DNA of 64,000 bases. Source: Bedellia somnulentella (taxonomy: Eukaryota; Arthropoda; Insecta; Lepidoptera; Bedelliidae). Each line of letters opens with the position of its first letter. Position 1 is the first letter of the stretch. The notes below the pieces were generated by a model that was given only the letters and a program-made list of their open reading frames with translations, had not been told where the DNA came from and searched no databases. The stretch covers positions 16,554,001 to 16,618,000 of the forward strand of contig OY755177.1 of NCBI GenBank assembly GCA_963576735.1, read 5' to 3'. The position numbers were made by a program, and so were the translations under genes. Below are positions 34,548 through 45,919 of the stretch, piece by piece.

Positions 34548-34710
34548 TTTCGCGGGTGTGTGTGTGGTGTATTGTCTGCTTTTCGATTTCTTGTCAGTGG
34601 GAGGGCAGGCGGTGCACAGTACATTTTGCATGAAGACTGCAGGTATTTAGCGGAATTAGGCGTATTAACTTATTAATACTTGCATTGCTATGAATTTCCG
34701 CAAAGCAACT
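34548..34710 (+). repeat. dispersed repeat shared with 52245-52405 (inverted)
   Basis: 'ttttcgcgggtgtgtgtgtg', 'attgtctgcttttcgattt' and 'atgaatttccgcaaag' recur in reverse complement at 52245-52405. There they follow an RTE coding end, so this is probably the 3' UTR of a second RTE lineage. Confidence 0.65.
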
Positions 34711-34937
34711 TTAGTGATTCAATCCAATCTTTCAGGGGAAGTCAGATCTATGAAGATTTACCCAACAAAAAATAACATAATTTACTAACAATCTAGTGTA
34801 CTCATACATTTTCATTATAATTAGCCCTCGGTATATTTAGTAAAGTCTAGTGTTGTTAAAAGCAAAAAGCTGTTATAAAAAAAAACATTTTGTGATTATC
34901 TTTTTGTGTTTATAAAGCATTGCGCCAAAATGACGTC

Positions 34938-35130
34938 TACTCGCTGGTGTCACAAGAGGCGACTAAAGGTATGGGGCTTTTTAAATAGTTTTTGTGCATT
35001 GCGGTTAGAGACTCATCACCAAAAATTACCAATTCCCCAATTAACTTCCAAATGTGGCTCAAAAGTTTCTAGTTCTGTAGCTCTGGTTACCCCCTTTTGA
35101 GATTTATGGCCGGGAGTATATGTTTGTATG
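34938..35130 (+). repeat. SINE-A, diverged
   Basis: 'cacaagaggcgactaaaggt' through 'ggccgggagtatatgtttgt'. Confidence 0.75.
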
Positions 35131-35329
35131 TATAAATGGGCCAAAAATGCTTAATATCAAATAAAATAAACAATTTTTCCGTGTGATAATTTATAGTTTA
35201 ATATACCTGTACTTTATGCGTTAATTTAATTTACTATTATTGACATATTTCAATATTTTTTTTGTCGATTTCAAATTTAAAAGTCTCTGAAACGTCTCAA
35301 TAATGTACAATATTTTGTAATACCTTAGT

Positions 35330-36541
35330 TTAATAAATTGTAGGGTGTGAATAAAATCCACTAAATAGCAATGTTACCGTTGGTTTTTTGAGAATGAAAA
35401 ACATGAATGGTCTATTCATGTGAATGGAGACTGGTCTCGATCTCGTTCCCAATCCGAATGGAGTCGATGCTGCTGCCGACGTTCCTCGTTCGGTCACTTC
35501 AATCACAGCCTTATGTAAAATCTTTTCTACAAAAACTTTCTCAGATCTCGTCCTTGAAAAGTAGAACGACGAATATTCAGGGTCAAATATGTCATAAATA
35601 CCAGTATGTTCCAGAGCCGTATTAAGCACCAAATTATTTTTAAGTCTGAACCTCGGCAGTTTGATATCAACTTCAGAGAGTCCAAATACTGTAGTATCGT
35701 TCTCCAACCTAGCTAATATATTTGGAAAGGTCACGTTCTGAAAATTTTTGTAGACTTCCGAGATTTTTCGTCCAGGAAAAGGTAAAAATATTAGCATCGA
35801 ATAATGATCTGCAGCTCCATAGGGAAGTTCCACAACAGTACAGTTTAATTCTTGTATTATAGAAAAAGCTAACTCGGCACTCTGACGCATCATGTTAACT
35901 TCACCTTTTTTCTTTCCTTCATGGTCATAAAAAGGTTCTCTTATTGTATTTATATCATCAAAAGGCATTCTCCACGGTCCTTCAAAAGTTAAAGCATTGC
36001 CAAAAATTATGCGAGGCTTGGTTTTATCTTTCGCTATCATGACGTTAGAAACTAGATTTCCAGACTTGTTTTTAAAAATATCATTATTATTATCTAATGT
36101 CCTATTCCTGAGATTAATACTCTTTATCTTCATATAAAACATAGATTCAAGTGAAGCCCTTGTGAAACTATACAAATCTATTTCACTATCTACAAACATG
36201 TAGCTCGTCATAGTTAGAGACACATCTTTCGGTTGAGCACCAAACACAGTTCTTGTTACATTTTCATAAACTCGTCTACTTGATTGCCTTTCCTTTGGTA
36301 ACAAGACAGCTCTACGCACTTGTTTTCCACTTTCACCGGCAGTACTTAGCACGATTCCGTTCAACAAACTCCAAACTACAAGCGGTGATATTACGAAGTG
36401 CTCTTTTGGTACGATAGTTGACGTAAAGTAAGTGAGTTCGACACTAAAATTTCTTGGCCGATCATTATCATCTATGTCCACTTTACAATAACTAATTGTC
36501 ACAATTGCTATTAAGAAATAAATACACAAATATGTGCTCAT
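35330..36541 (-). CDS. secreted inhibitory-type serpin, single exon, 403 aa
   Basis: Serine protease inhibitor of the serpin superfamily, probably acting outside the cell. Residues 1-19 form a hydrophobic signal peptide ending near YC. Serpin landmarks appear in order: FVISPLVVWSLL (about residue 49), NALTFEGPW, VELPYGAADHYSMLIFLP, KLPRFRLKNN, the hinge ERGTSAAAS (351-359), and the C-terminal signature IHMNRPFMFFI (373-383), which fits the PROSITE serpin pattern. The loop has Gly353 at P15, Thr354 at P14 and alanines at P12-P10, as in inhibitory members. Counting from the NRPF anchor puts Arg367 at P1 and Ser368 at P1', which predicts a trypsin-like target. Six or more N-X-S/T sites are present. 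Length is normal for the family. The ATG at 36541-36539 is chosen because the signal peptide follows it and A is at -3. No intron is needed, so this may be a retrogene or an intronless lineage. The region around it is relatively poor in recent SINEs. Confidence 0.93.
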   Translation of the reverse strand: MSTYLCIYFLIAIVTISYCKVDIDDNDRPRNFSVELTYFTSTIVPKEHFVISPLVVWSLLNGIVLSTAGESGKQVRRAVLLPKERQSSRRVYENVTRTVFGAQPKDVSLTMTSYMFVDSEIDLYSFTRASLESMFYMKIKSINLRNRTLDNNNDIFKNKSGNLVSNVMIAKDKTKPRIIFGNALTFEGPWRMPFDDINTIREPFYDHEGKKKGEVNMMRQSAELAFSIIQELNCTVVELPYGAADHYSMLIFLPFPGRKISEVYKNFQNVTFPNILARLENDTTVFGLSEVDIKLPRFRLKNNLVLNTALEHTGIYDIFDPEYSSFYFSRTRSEKVFVEKILHKAVIEVTERGTSAAASTPFGLGTRSRPVSIHMNRPFMFFILKKPTVTLLFSGFYSHPTIY

Positions 36542-36570
36542 GTTGCTAACACTACCGTTGTCGGGTTTTT

Positions 36571-36618
36571 ACTGAATGAGAATAGCTGCAGAGCCGGTCT
36601 TGGCCAAGCAAGTTTATA
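36571..36618 (-). promoter_or_regulatory. candidate TATA box and initiator of the serpin gene
   Basis: Reading the minus strand, TATAAA lies at 36618-36613 and an arthropod-type initiator TCAGT at 36575-36571, about 35 bases before the ATG. The spacing between them (about 43-45 bases) is longer than the usual 30, so only one of the two may be used. No transcript evidence is available. Confidence 0.3.
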
Positions 36619-37496
36619 TGAGGATGGTGATTTTAATGTATGTTTTCCTTAAAGACTGATAAAAATTATAGTTAATCATAATTTAAATTGTAATGGGCTT
36701 GATGTTATTAATAGGAATCTTTTACAAATTAATAAACTCTGACTTTGTGAATTACACTTTGTAGTTAATTTATAATGAATAGGTTTGTATTTTAAATAAT
36801 CATGGGCAATTTGACAAAATTATCCAGTAAAAACGAAATAAATTCCAAATGAAAGGCCAAAATCGACGAGGATTCGATATATCAAGTTCTTCAATTCCTA
36901 GAAATTCATGTGTAATGTAACCTAGTTTCTCTGCCTGTTCTTAGTAAAAATGTTCAATAACCGCTTCTTTTGATACTGCCGCTTTTGTATTTGGCTTTAA
37001 GTTTCGGATGGAAAAGAATACTTTGAATTGTTATTTTCCCAAAAAAATATCATTGTCTGAACCAAAATAATAATAATTCAGTTGTTCAAGATAAAACTTC
37101 TTAGAAATTGAACTTGGATAACGAGCTAATGCCCGTTGCTGGCCTACTCACTAGTCTTTGATATTATACTCAATGAATAAGATTTCTTCATCTCTATTAA
37201 TTTAATCAGATTTACAAAACTTTGTATGATTTGGACCTGGTTAACCCTAAATAGCTTGTGATTTTCAAGTGTTTCATTGTGTAATATATTGATGTTATTA
37301 TTTCTTATTGATTATGAAATATTTCACTACTTGGTTATAACTCTTAGCCGAAGTAAAAACTTTTGAAATCACCTTGTTGAAGCGTTTCAACAGAAGCACG
37401 CTGACACTGGCTGAAAACATGAGCAATCCAGAGGCGCGTCACTCACGTCAATCACTTTCACAGTAGAGACAAAGAACTGTCATTTATTTTTGTATA
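36619..37496. other. unassigned, upstream of serpin
   Basis: No repeat boundary recognised. Likely holds serpin regulatory DNA, but nothing specific is visible. Confidence 0.45.
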
Positions 37497-38249
37497 AATA
37501 TTAGAGCCAAGAACCAGCCGTAGAGATGGGCAACTGTAAAAAAAATATCGATAAATATTGTATCGATATTTTTCAACAAAATCGTTTTTTATCGAAAATC
37601 AAATAAAAATATCGATAAATATCGATATTTTGCTTAAGCTGTGGAAACATTCCTTAGATATACAAAATAAGTAGCTAATAGTACTAAGGAGATCGAGGGG
37701 AATTAAATACATACTCTGTTTGACATACAAAATATTTAATCAATTGAATACTTTCGAATAAGCTTGTGAGGAATGTTTGAAGGAATGAAACAGGTTCAGA
37801 CTTTCCTTTTTTGTTAAAAACTTCCACACCGCAGACATGACTGATAAACGATTATGATGATACGAATAAATCATTGGACAACAAATAAATATAACAATTA
37901 CAAACAATTCCGACTTCGAGTTAAACCAAACAAAAAGCGCGCCACTACTTACACAGAGTAAATACTTTGAGACACCACTCACAGACACAGAGTAAACAGT
38001 AGTAAAAAAAACATTGTTCTTTTTTTCATAATTGTTCTACATTGCTTAATATTCCTTTTGAGCCATTCCCGATGCTTACAAGAACAGACAGACACAAACT
38101 TGACACCCACCTCAGTGCCATAGACATTTTTTGTTTTGTTTATCGGTTAAAGCAAAGTTAATATTTCAGGTAACAAAAGACTTAGACAATCTAACTGTAT
38201 CTTATCTCGTTAATAACTTGTCTCGTTGAAGAAGTTAATTCTCATGTAC

Positions 38250-41200
38250 ATCTACAACATAAGCTTACAATATTGTCACAAAACATTAGAAGCGTAAATT
38301 GTAATCTTTCAGGGCTTCAGACTCTTATAGCAAGAATGAATTCAGAACCGGACATAATTACTCTAACCGAATGTTGGTTATCTAAATCACCCACAGTAAC
38401 AGATTTGACTGGCTACAATCATTTTTTCACCAAAACAAATCGTAACCAAAATGATGGTGTAGTAACTTATGTCAAGGCTGGAATTAATTGCTACACTTAT
38501 GAACCTGATGTGCTAGATGCTAACTGTCTCGTCACTGTGATAGAAAACTCAATAGTTTTGGTAAGTATTTATCGGTCTCCTAGCTTCAAGAATGTAGATA
38601 ATTTTATTCTTTCTCTTGATTCACTGCTTGTGACACTAAAAAGATTTAAAAATATTTTCAAAGTAGGGGATTTGAATATCGATATAATAAGTAGCCCGCT
38701 TACTAAACACGCTGATAGTTATTTTAACCTTACCTCATCTCATGGCCTCCTTCCTGGTCATTTGTTTCCAACTAGAAAAGACAGTTGTCTTGATCATGTC
38801 ATGATAAAATCAATGCTCTGGACGAAAACTTTAGTGATAGAAAATACTCTTACGGATCATGACACTATTTACTTGTGTGTTGAATCATTAAAAATTAAGA
38901 AAGAAATCCAAAGTTTTACTACAAAAATAGATTACACAGGCATATCCAAAACATTATTAGATACAGATTTTAGTAAAGTTCTAAATGGTAATGACTGCAA
39001 TACTGTAACTGAATGCTTTGCAAATATAATTACTAACATTATTGCAGATAATACAAGTACTAAAACTATATCAAAACGTAAAACTCCACTAAAACCATGG
39101 ATAACTCCAGGTTTACTGCGTTGTATGAGAAATCGGGATCGAATGCATCTTAAACTTAAAAAGACAACTCAGGACTCTATTTTACGGGTTTCATACAACC
39201 GATACCGAAATTTCTGCAACAATTAATTACGTAAGCTTAAACATGCGTATGAAAAATCAGAACTGGAGAAAGCCAGGGCAACAAATATTAAGGCTACATG
39301 GCAAGTTATAAACACACTCACAAACTATAAACCTAAAAAAACTAAAAACCTAAACTTACTGCTTAAAAATAACAATTACGAGGAAGCTGTTGCAGCTTAG
39401 GTATTAATGAATATTTTGCTAATGTGGGAAAGACAATTGCTAAAAACGTAAAAGAGCGTAATCCTGAGCTAACTGACAAATATACAATAAATTTCAGTCA
39501 GAGAGATTCATTTGTGCTCCTACCAAATGACGGGGAAGAAATAATTAGCGCAATAAATAGCTTGAAAAATAAATTATCTACGGGACCCGATATGATTTCT
39601 GCAGTCATATTGAAACAAAATAAATACCAGCTATTGGCACCTTTGGTTCATATTGTAAACATGTCTTTTTCAAATGGAGTATTTCCGAATGTCCTCAAAC
39701 ATGCACATATTGTACCGATTCACAAGCAAGGTGATAAGTCAGATTACGCTAATTATAGACCAATCTCACTTCTTTCTACGGTGTCGAAAATAGTTGAGAA
39801 ACTAATTAATTCACGCTTGATAAAATATTTAGAAACTAATAACATTATTTCATCTAACCAGTATGGTTTTCGTAATGGAGTTTCAACATCTGATGCGGTT
39901 AGTAATTTGACTAATACTATTGTCAAGGAACTGGATAAGGGAAAAAAGTGTCTGGGTATTTTCCTCGATCTTGCCAAGGCCTTCGATTCTGTGACCATCT
40001 CCATACTATTGCAGAAATTAGAAAGTTTTAGCATTCGTGGCCTTCAGCTTCAGCTTTTTAGAGACTACTTAACATACAGAACACAGTCTGTAAAATTGGG
40101 AGATGCTGTTAGTAAGCCATGCTTGGTAACCTACGGTGTGCCACAGGGAAGTTTCTTAGGCCCTACACTTTTTTTATTGTATATAAACGACCTTTGCAAG
40201 ACTAAGCTAAACCAGGGTCAAATTTTTACGTTTGCGGATGACACGGCCTTGCTTTTCTGGGGCGATGATTGGGAACTCGTTAAAGAGTATGCACAGGTTG
40301 GTTTTGATGAAGTTTGCAAGTGGATGGTTTCAAATTCGTTGAGCCTAAATTGTAAAAAGACAAAAGTTTTAACTTTCAGTATGCGAAAGCATACACAGCC
40401 ACAGCACGAGTTAAACATTTTGGCTCATACACTTAATTGTAAATACCGCACGGAACCAAGCACTTGCAAATGTCCAGTAATACAAACTGCCCGCACCGTT
40501 AAATATCTTGGAGTTATTATTGACAGTGAACTTACCTTTAGACCGCACATAGAACTTATTACTTCAACAGTTCGCAAGTTATTCGCAGTTTTTTATAAGT
40601 TAAAGCACGCTATGGACAAAACTACTTTTAGAATAGTGTATTCTGCATTGTGCGAATCACTGTTATCTTACTGTATTGATTCTTGGGGTGGAAGTTCAAA
40701 GTCATTACTACTACCACTTGAAAGGGCACAAAGAGCAGTCTTAAAGGTTGGATTAGGGTTGCCTTTTCTTTATCCAACCACTAATTTGTACAGGGAGGCA
40801 GATGTTTTGTCTGTTCGGAAACTATTTATATTAAAATTGGTTATGAAAATGCATAACAGTAGTCATAACAATGAAATCAATACACCGTATCCAAGAAAAA
40901 AACTGTAACATTTTCAAGATACTAAAACTTAAAACAGTTTTCTCTGGTAGATTTAGTTTGTTTTTGGGTGGTTTTATTTATAACAAATTTTGCAATATAT
41001 TAAACATTAATGAAGTGATTCGTCATGAGCTCAGGAAAAGTTTGACGTGCTGGTTGAAACAGTTGACATATGGCGAAACAGAGAACTTTTTATTGGTGCA
41101 AAAATGACGCAATATTAGAGTAATACAGACATCACATTTAACATTTACACGCACACACGCATACACACACTCACATACATCCACACTCACCCACCAACAA

Positions 41201-41458
41201 ACTCACACACACACACTCACAAAAACATAACACTGTTTCAAAATATATAGTTTTAGTTTTGTATTTTTAGTAGTTGTTAGTAACAATAGCTGTAATTTAA
41301 GAATAATTTTGTAATTAATACTTTTTATAAAATCAAATTAGTAATTGTGTGAGGTCTTCCGCAATACAGGTCTTATCCTAGTGCGGGGCCGTTAGAAATC
41401 TGTAATATTAAGTTTTTATGCTAAATAAACAATTTTTATTATTTATTATTATTTTATA
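38250..41458 (+). mobile_element. CR1-type LINE inserted in the hAT element
   Basis: Near-complete second-ORF region plus a 3' UTR with a CA-rich tract (41145-41225) and an ATT-rich tail (to about 41457). The first ORF is absent. The 5' boundary is approximate. Confidence 0.82.
38273..41107 (+). pseudogene. CR1-type LINE endonuclease-reverse transcriptase with three breaks
   Basis: The endonuclease (from 38273) shows SQNIRSV, LTECWL, YRSP, VGDLNIDI and LTDHD, the apurinic-type nuclease motifs. An in-frame TAA at 39224-39226 is the first break. A frameshift near 39395 is the second. RT continues from about 39400 with IVPIHKQGDKSDYANYRPIS, motif A FLDLAKAFDSV, motif B GVPQGSFLGPTLF and intact motif C FADD. 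A third break near 40900 shifts the C-terminal domain (FSLFLGGFIYNKFCNILNI). The domain order and FADD box suit the CR1/L2/Daphne group. It is relatively young, with only three lesions, but not functional as read. Confidence 0.88.
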
Positions 41459-41654
41459 GCAAAGGCAAAAGCTAAGCACCATACAGCCAGACCAGCTGAA
41501 AAAATCGAAATTGCTACGAATTTGATACTCAAAAATAAATATCGAGAATCGATGTAATGAGATGAAAAATATCGACGATATATATCGACTACTACGTTTA
41601 AAAATATCGATTTTTTGATTAATCGATATTTTTTACCCATGCCTAACCAGCCGT

Positions 41655-42740
41655 TATTGGTCTCACAAGTCCCTTCCACGTGTTTTTCAAAGTATAAATA
41701 AATTTAATCATTCCCTTTCTTCGTTAGTCAGATATCAATCGAATCCCATATTTTCTACTCAATTTGCTTGTTTAATTTACCTCCCAGAAATCATTTTAAA
41801 TTTAGGTATAGAAAGAGAGTCCATCTCTCCTGATACGGAACTAAAATATAAAATTGATGTTCTTTGGAAAGATTGGCTTGTCATTTATACTGATGCATCT
41901 AAACTTTTGAACTCAGAGTGCGTTGGATCCGCTGTTTGGATTCCCTCTCGCAAAATAATTTTGAGCATGAAATCTCCTGTCCATTCTTCAGTTTTTACTG
42001 GAGAAACTCTTGCTATTTTAGAAGCCGTCAAATTCATTGAATCCCATTCCATTAATAAAGCGGTTATTTTTACAGACTCAAAAAGCTGTCTACAAGCTTT
42101 ACAATCAAATCAATTTCATGCCAAAACCAAATTTCCATTAATCCTCGATTTGAAAACTGCTTTACATCGATGTTTCCTTAATAACCTTAAAATAGTCTTA
42201 GCTTGGATTCCTAGCCATTGTGGCATTTCAGGGAACACTCATGCCGATTCTGCAGCCAAGATTGCTTGTGATTCAGGAATTGATACCAATAAACTTTATT
42301 CTCATGACCTAGTAGCCCAATCATCAGTATTCCTTAAAAATTCTTGGTCTGAAAATTGGAAACATTCTATTCAGTTTAAAGGAAAATTTTACGCGGGTAT
42401 TCAACCGGAAATTCCCTCTAACCCTTGGTTTTTTAAATATAAACAATGCGCAAAGACATCTACCTCTACCATATGTAGAATGAGACTAGGGCATTGTTGT
42501 TCTCCAGTTTTTCTCGCTAAAATCAAAATTAAAGATAATTCGTTATGTGAATGTGGACTTGAGGAAGGAACTTTGGATCATTTATTTTTTAACTGTTCAA
42601 AATTAACGACATCATTTTATGATATTCTCCCTTCTTCTATTCCTAAACCTACTAACATGATAAATGTGTTATCACTTGTTCATACTGACTTTGTGAAAAC
42701 TTTAAGTTATTTCATATCTTCTAATGGAATTAAATTATAA
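41655..42740 (+). pseudogene. I-type LINE RNase H and C-terminal domain
   Basis: One uninterrupted frame from the hAT insertion point to TAA. RNase H catalytic acidic residues are all visible: VIYTDAS, TGETLAIL, FTDSKS and HADSAAK, with AWIPSHCGISGN between. A zinc-knuckle-like CECG...H....C follows. The polymerase and endonuclease were never copied (5' truncation), so this is a fragment rather than a gene, though this part has no stop. Confidence 0.85.
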
Positions 42741-42992
42741 TATCATAGATCAAATTCCTAAAAAAATATTATCTATTTTTATTTCTATATGTCATCTTAA
42801 AATATACATATATTTGTATCTATTAATCTCTTTCTGACTCTAAGATATTTAAAAACAGTAATAATTAAATTTCGTTTTTATCGGACTTATTTCAAAAAGT
42901 AAGCTGTTTCTATTTCACTCTGACGCTGGCAGAATGTATAAACTGTATACGAGGGCCAATGAACAAGATAATAATAATAATATTAGAGCCAA

Positions 42993-43943
42993 CTACTAAA
43001 AATCTGGGGGCACGGCAGTGCCCCTGCCAAGTCTCGAGCAAAACGGGCACGGCCGTACCATCTTTTCTCGAAGCGGTTCGCGGCTGTTTCGCCCCCCCTA
43101 TATCTTCGACGTGGACAAAGCTAGGAGTTTAGGTTTTCGGTGAATAATAGTAGGCATTAGAACAAGCTTAAGTTCGAAATTACATGCCAAATGAATTAAT
43201 AGTTTAGGAGTTAAGGTCGATCAAAGTTACACCATTTTGTCACTCACTGACTCACTGACAGATCATCAAAAATCTAAGGTACTTCTAGCAGACTTAGAAA
43301 CTTCAAATTTTGCACCAAGATAGGTCATTAGCCACATATAAAGGAAAAATTATAAAAACATTAAAAAATTATATGCCATAGAAAACAATTTTATATTTGC
43401 GGTTTGGCAAGAACATTATGTATGGATTTTGACTGCATTGTTAACTTTGTTCGTTGTTCAAGTACCTATTCAATTGGATGAATACATACATAGAATAGAA
43501 AAGAATAATATAAATGTAATACATAGACTATCATTAATACAAATTTATACATAAAGTTCATTAAATTAATAAAGCTAAAACTCCATATTGTATTGCGATA
43601 AATATTGTATGAGCGCTCGATAGATGGCGTTGTACCTGTCTGAATCGCTCTATGGTTTCGTTACAAAGCGCAGTGTAAGTAGTACTTCAAAATAATTCGA
43701 TAATATTCATTTGATACATCTGTCAATGAAAACCCATTTCGTAACTAAAAAATATTGTAGTGATAATTGATATTCGGAGAACTTTACGTGTTATTTAGTT
43801 TAGTTTAGTTATAGTTTGTAAGTTAGTAGATATATATTTATTTAGTTAGTTATTTGTTAGTTAGTTTAGTTCTATTTAGTTTGCATATATATATATATAA
43901 GTTTAAGCCCTATTATTATAGAAGTAATTGTAAATATAGTGTA
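42993..43943. other. possible 5' region of an OTU-bearing mobile element
   Basis: 'gggggcacggcagtgcccct' (a short hairpin) at 43007, then a TCACTCACTGACTCACTGAC block at 43240. Similar text precedes several insect repeats I recall, but the family is not certain. Confidence 0.4.
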
Positions 43944-44299
43944 ATGGAACGTGAAATATTGTACATAAATGGCGACCTTTGTCCACACAGAGTCATCTCT
44001 ATTCCTGGAGATGGGTCGTGTTTATTTCATTCGTTGTCATACAGCATGTATGGGAGTTTTCAGTCGTCAAACGATAAGGGAATTTTAGTAGTATCAAAGC
44101 TCAGGAGACAGCAATAGCTGAATATAATCGACTCCGAAGTATATATCGCCCAGACTTGTCTACCTTAGAAGTAACGAAGCCTCAGAGAAGAAACAAAAGA
44201 GATAGAGACAGAGAATGGGTTCTAAGCAAAGCAGTAGCTGACGTCCAAGAAATTGTGAGGTCACCTAAAAGTAAAAGAAAGAAATACACTTACAAAAAA
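43944..44299 (+). pseudogene. OTU-protease-like fragment with frameshift
   Basis: ATG at 43944 opens MEREILYINGDLCPHR, then IPGDGSCLFHSLSYSMYG. This is the OTU N-terminal motif with the catalytic Asp and Cys. The frame breaks after about 45 codons. Another frame continues with AIAEYNRLRSIYRPDLSTLE and a Lys-rich C-terminus to TAA at 44299. The catalytic His region is missing. OTU domains occur in Helentron-type transposons and in cellular deubiquitinases; the repeat context favours the former. Confidence 0.6.
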
Positions 44300-44306
44300 T
44301 AAATGA

Positions 44307-45004
44307 GATCCTACCAAAAACATTAAATGTAAAAAAATGCCAAGTCTCTCGATGCAGTCTTTCCATCGTAAAAAGTTTTGAGATCTCATAGAAGCCAAGT
44401 CCTATTCAAAATATTTCGTAGTTATAAATCAACATTTAGTAATTGTATCAATAGTTTTCTTTATATTATAATTATAGTGACTTGGCAATGAGCACAAATT
44501 AAAAGCTGCTTGCTGCCTGGAATTATGTGCAAATGTTACTGACGAGACCAGTGATCAGATTATTTGTTATGTGTGAATCATGATGGTCACTACCGACTAC
44601 ATTCTCCAATACAATAATTAAGAATACCTTACGGGCCATCGCTTTATGAAAGTAAATGAATCGAGAGTGCACTAAGACTGACTGCCGTTGCCGAAATTCG
44701 GTTGGGACGACACGGATAAACCAACAGAAAATTAATTTTGTGATATTAATGTTTACGCATGCGGTGTGTGTAACTTTAAACTCCTCCAAATATGCCGTTT
44801 TATTTGTTTCTTCTTGTGCTCATTGCCAAGTCACTATAATTATAATATAAAGAAAACTATTGATACAATTACTAAATGTTGATTTATAACTACGAAATAT
44901 TTTGAATAGGACTTGGCTTCTATGAGATCTCAAAACTTTTTACGATGGAAAGACTGCATCGAGAGACTTGGCATTTTTTTACATTTAATGTTTTTGGTGG
45001 GATC
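44307..45004. mobile_element. foldback element with 191-bp near-perfect inverted arms
   Basis: Left arm 44307-44497 and right arm 44814-45004 are equal in length and almost identical as reverse complements, including a 7-base A/T run. The spacer is about 316 bp. No TSD was found, so a MITE or a local inverted duplication are both possible. Confidence 0.85.
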
Positions 45005-45373
45005 CTTTTTTCATCACATTTTACCACAAGAAGACACGGAGAAGACAAGAAGACGTTTTAGAGTCATTTCACATTATATAATTTATTTTCATACTAAGTT
45101 AACTGTATGTAACAGTTTCAAGCAGTAAACTCTAGTCGCAGCATATCTGCTTTTTATTTCTTCAACTCCACCAACCTTCGAGAGGCCCCTACAACGTGGA
45201 TCAACTTCGTGGACGTGGGGCAGACGCACAAGGGCTGCTCCCGTTCACACCTTAAGGCTATACGTTAACTAAACTCTAAAACAAACTGAAATATTACAAA
45301 ACTAAACCATGGATAAAAAATTAAAAACATAGTGCTCCGTTAAAATTAATTGTGTTGCATTTAATAAATTTCA
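45005..45373. other. unassigned sequence
   Basis: Nothing recognised. Confidence 0.45.
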
Positions 45374-45540
45374 ATACATACATACATATACTCACGGCTT
45401 TAAATTCGTAGAAGGGGTAGCCAGAGCTAAGGAATTAGAAATTTCTAAGCCACTTTTGGAAAATTGAGTGGGTAAAAGATGACAAAGTAAAGGTTGTTGG
45501 TGATGGGTCTCCAACCGCATCGCTAAAAAATCCCTTACGT
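45374..45540 (-). repeat. SINE-A, 5'-truncated
   Basis: Tail and 3' half intact; stops at 'atcgctaaaaaatccctta'. Confidence 0.88.
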
Positions 45541-45722
45541 AATTAATATTACAATAATAACTCATTAAGAAAAAATAATTTCAAGATACCTAACTCAGTC
45601 ACATATAAAAATTTAATCTTCAATAATATAATCTTTATCATCTCTTTGTTTCCCATAACTCGTCTGGACTTTTACTTAGTCTCTTAGAGGAAATATATTA
45701 TATTGTAAGCAAGAGACACTTA

Positions 45723-45860
45723 CGCCCGATTTCTGAATTGAGTATTCCAGCTGAGAACAACTTAAGTATCGTTCTGTCGCATTGAAATCTTAACAACCGA
45801 ATGAGACAAAACGATACTAAAGTCGTTCTCAGCTTGACTACTCAATTCAGAAATCGGGCG
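45723..45860. mobile_element. 138-bp palindromic MITE, copy 2 (TSD TTA)
   Basis: CGCCCGATTTCTGAATTGAG to its inverse, flanked by TTA at 45720-45722 and 45861-45863. The central loop is in opposite orientation to copy 1 at 23618. Confidence 0.92.
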
Positions 45861-45919
45861 TTAGTCACCTTTCTAGATCAGTGGTAAAGATCAATGCCTT
45901 TGATGCACGTGCATAGATA

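Larger units (their letters stand above)
37521..41645. mobile_element. hAT-type element containing a CR1 LINE, 8-bp TSD
   Basis: ACCAGCCG at 37513-37520 and 41646-41653 is an 8-bp TSD. Termini are TAGAGATGGG and (inverted) TAGGCATGGG. Both ends carry clusters of ATCGATATTT-like subterminal motifs (37545-37635, 41538-41635). Without the LINE the element is about 0.9 kb. A short minus-strand reading near 37740-37838 (AVWKFLTKKE) could be a BED-like N-terminal scrap of a hAT transposase. Confidence 0.82.
37511..42978 (+). mobile_element. I-type LINE (5'-truncated) split by a hAT element, 14-bp TSD
   Basis: AATATTAGAGCCAA occurs at 37497-37510 and 42979-42992. The LINE itself is only 37511-37520 plus 41646-42978; the rest is the inserted hAT. 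The 3' end is (ATA)n, as in I-factor-like LINEs, and the coding part is an RNase H plus C-terminal domain. Confidence 0.8.

Noticed and set aside
39753..40034. Minus-strand frame opposite the CR1 polymerase
   Set aside because: Shadow of motif A and its surroundings on the other strand.
44523..44789. 88-codon frame in the spacer of the 191-bp inverted repeat
   Set aside because: No domain, no repeat support, and composition typical of non-coding DNA.
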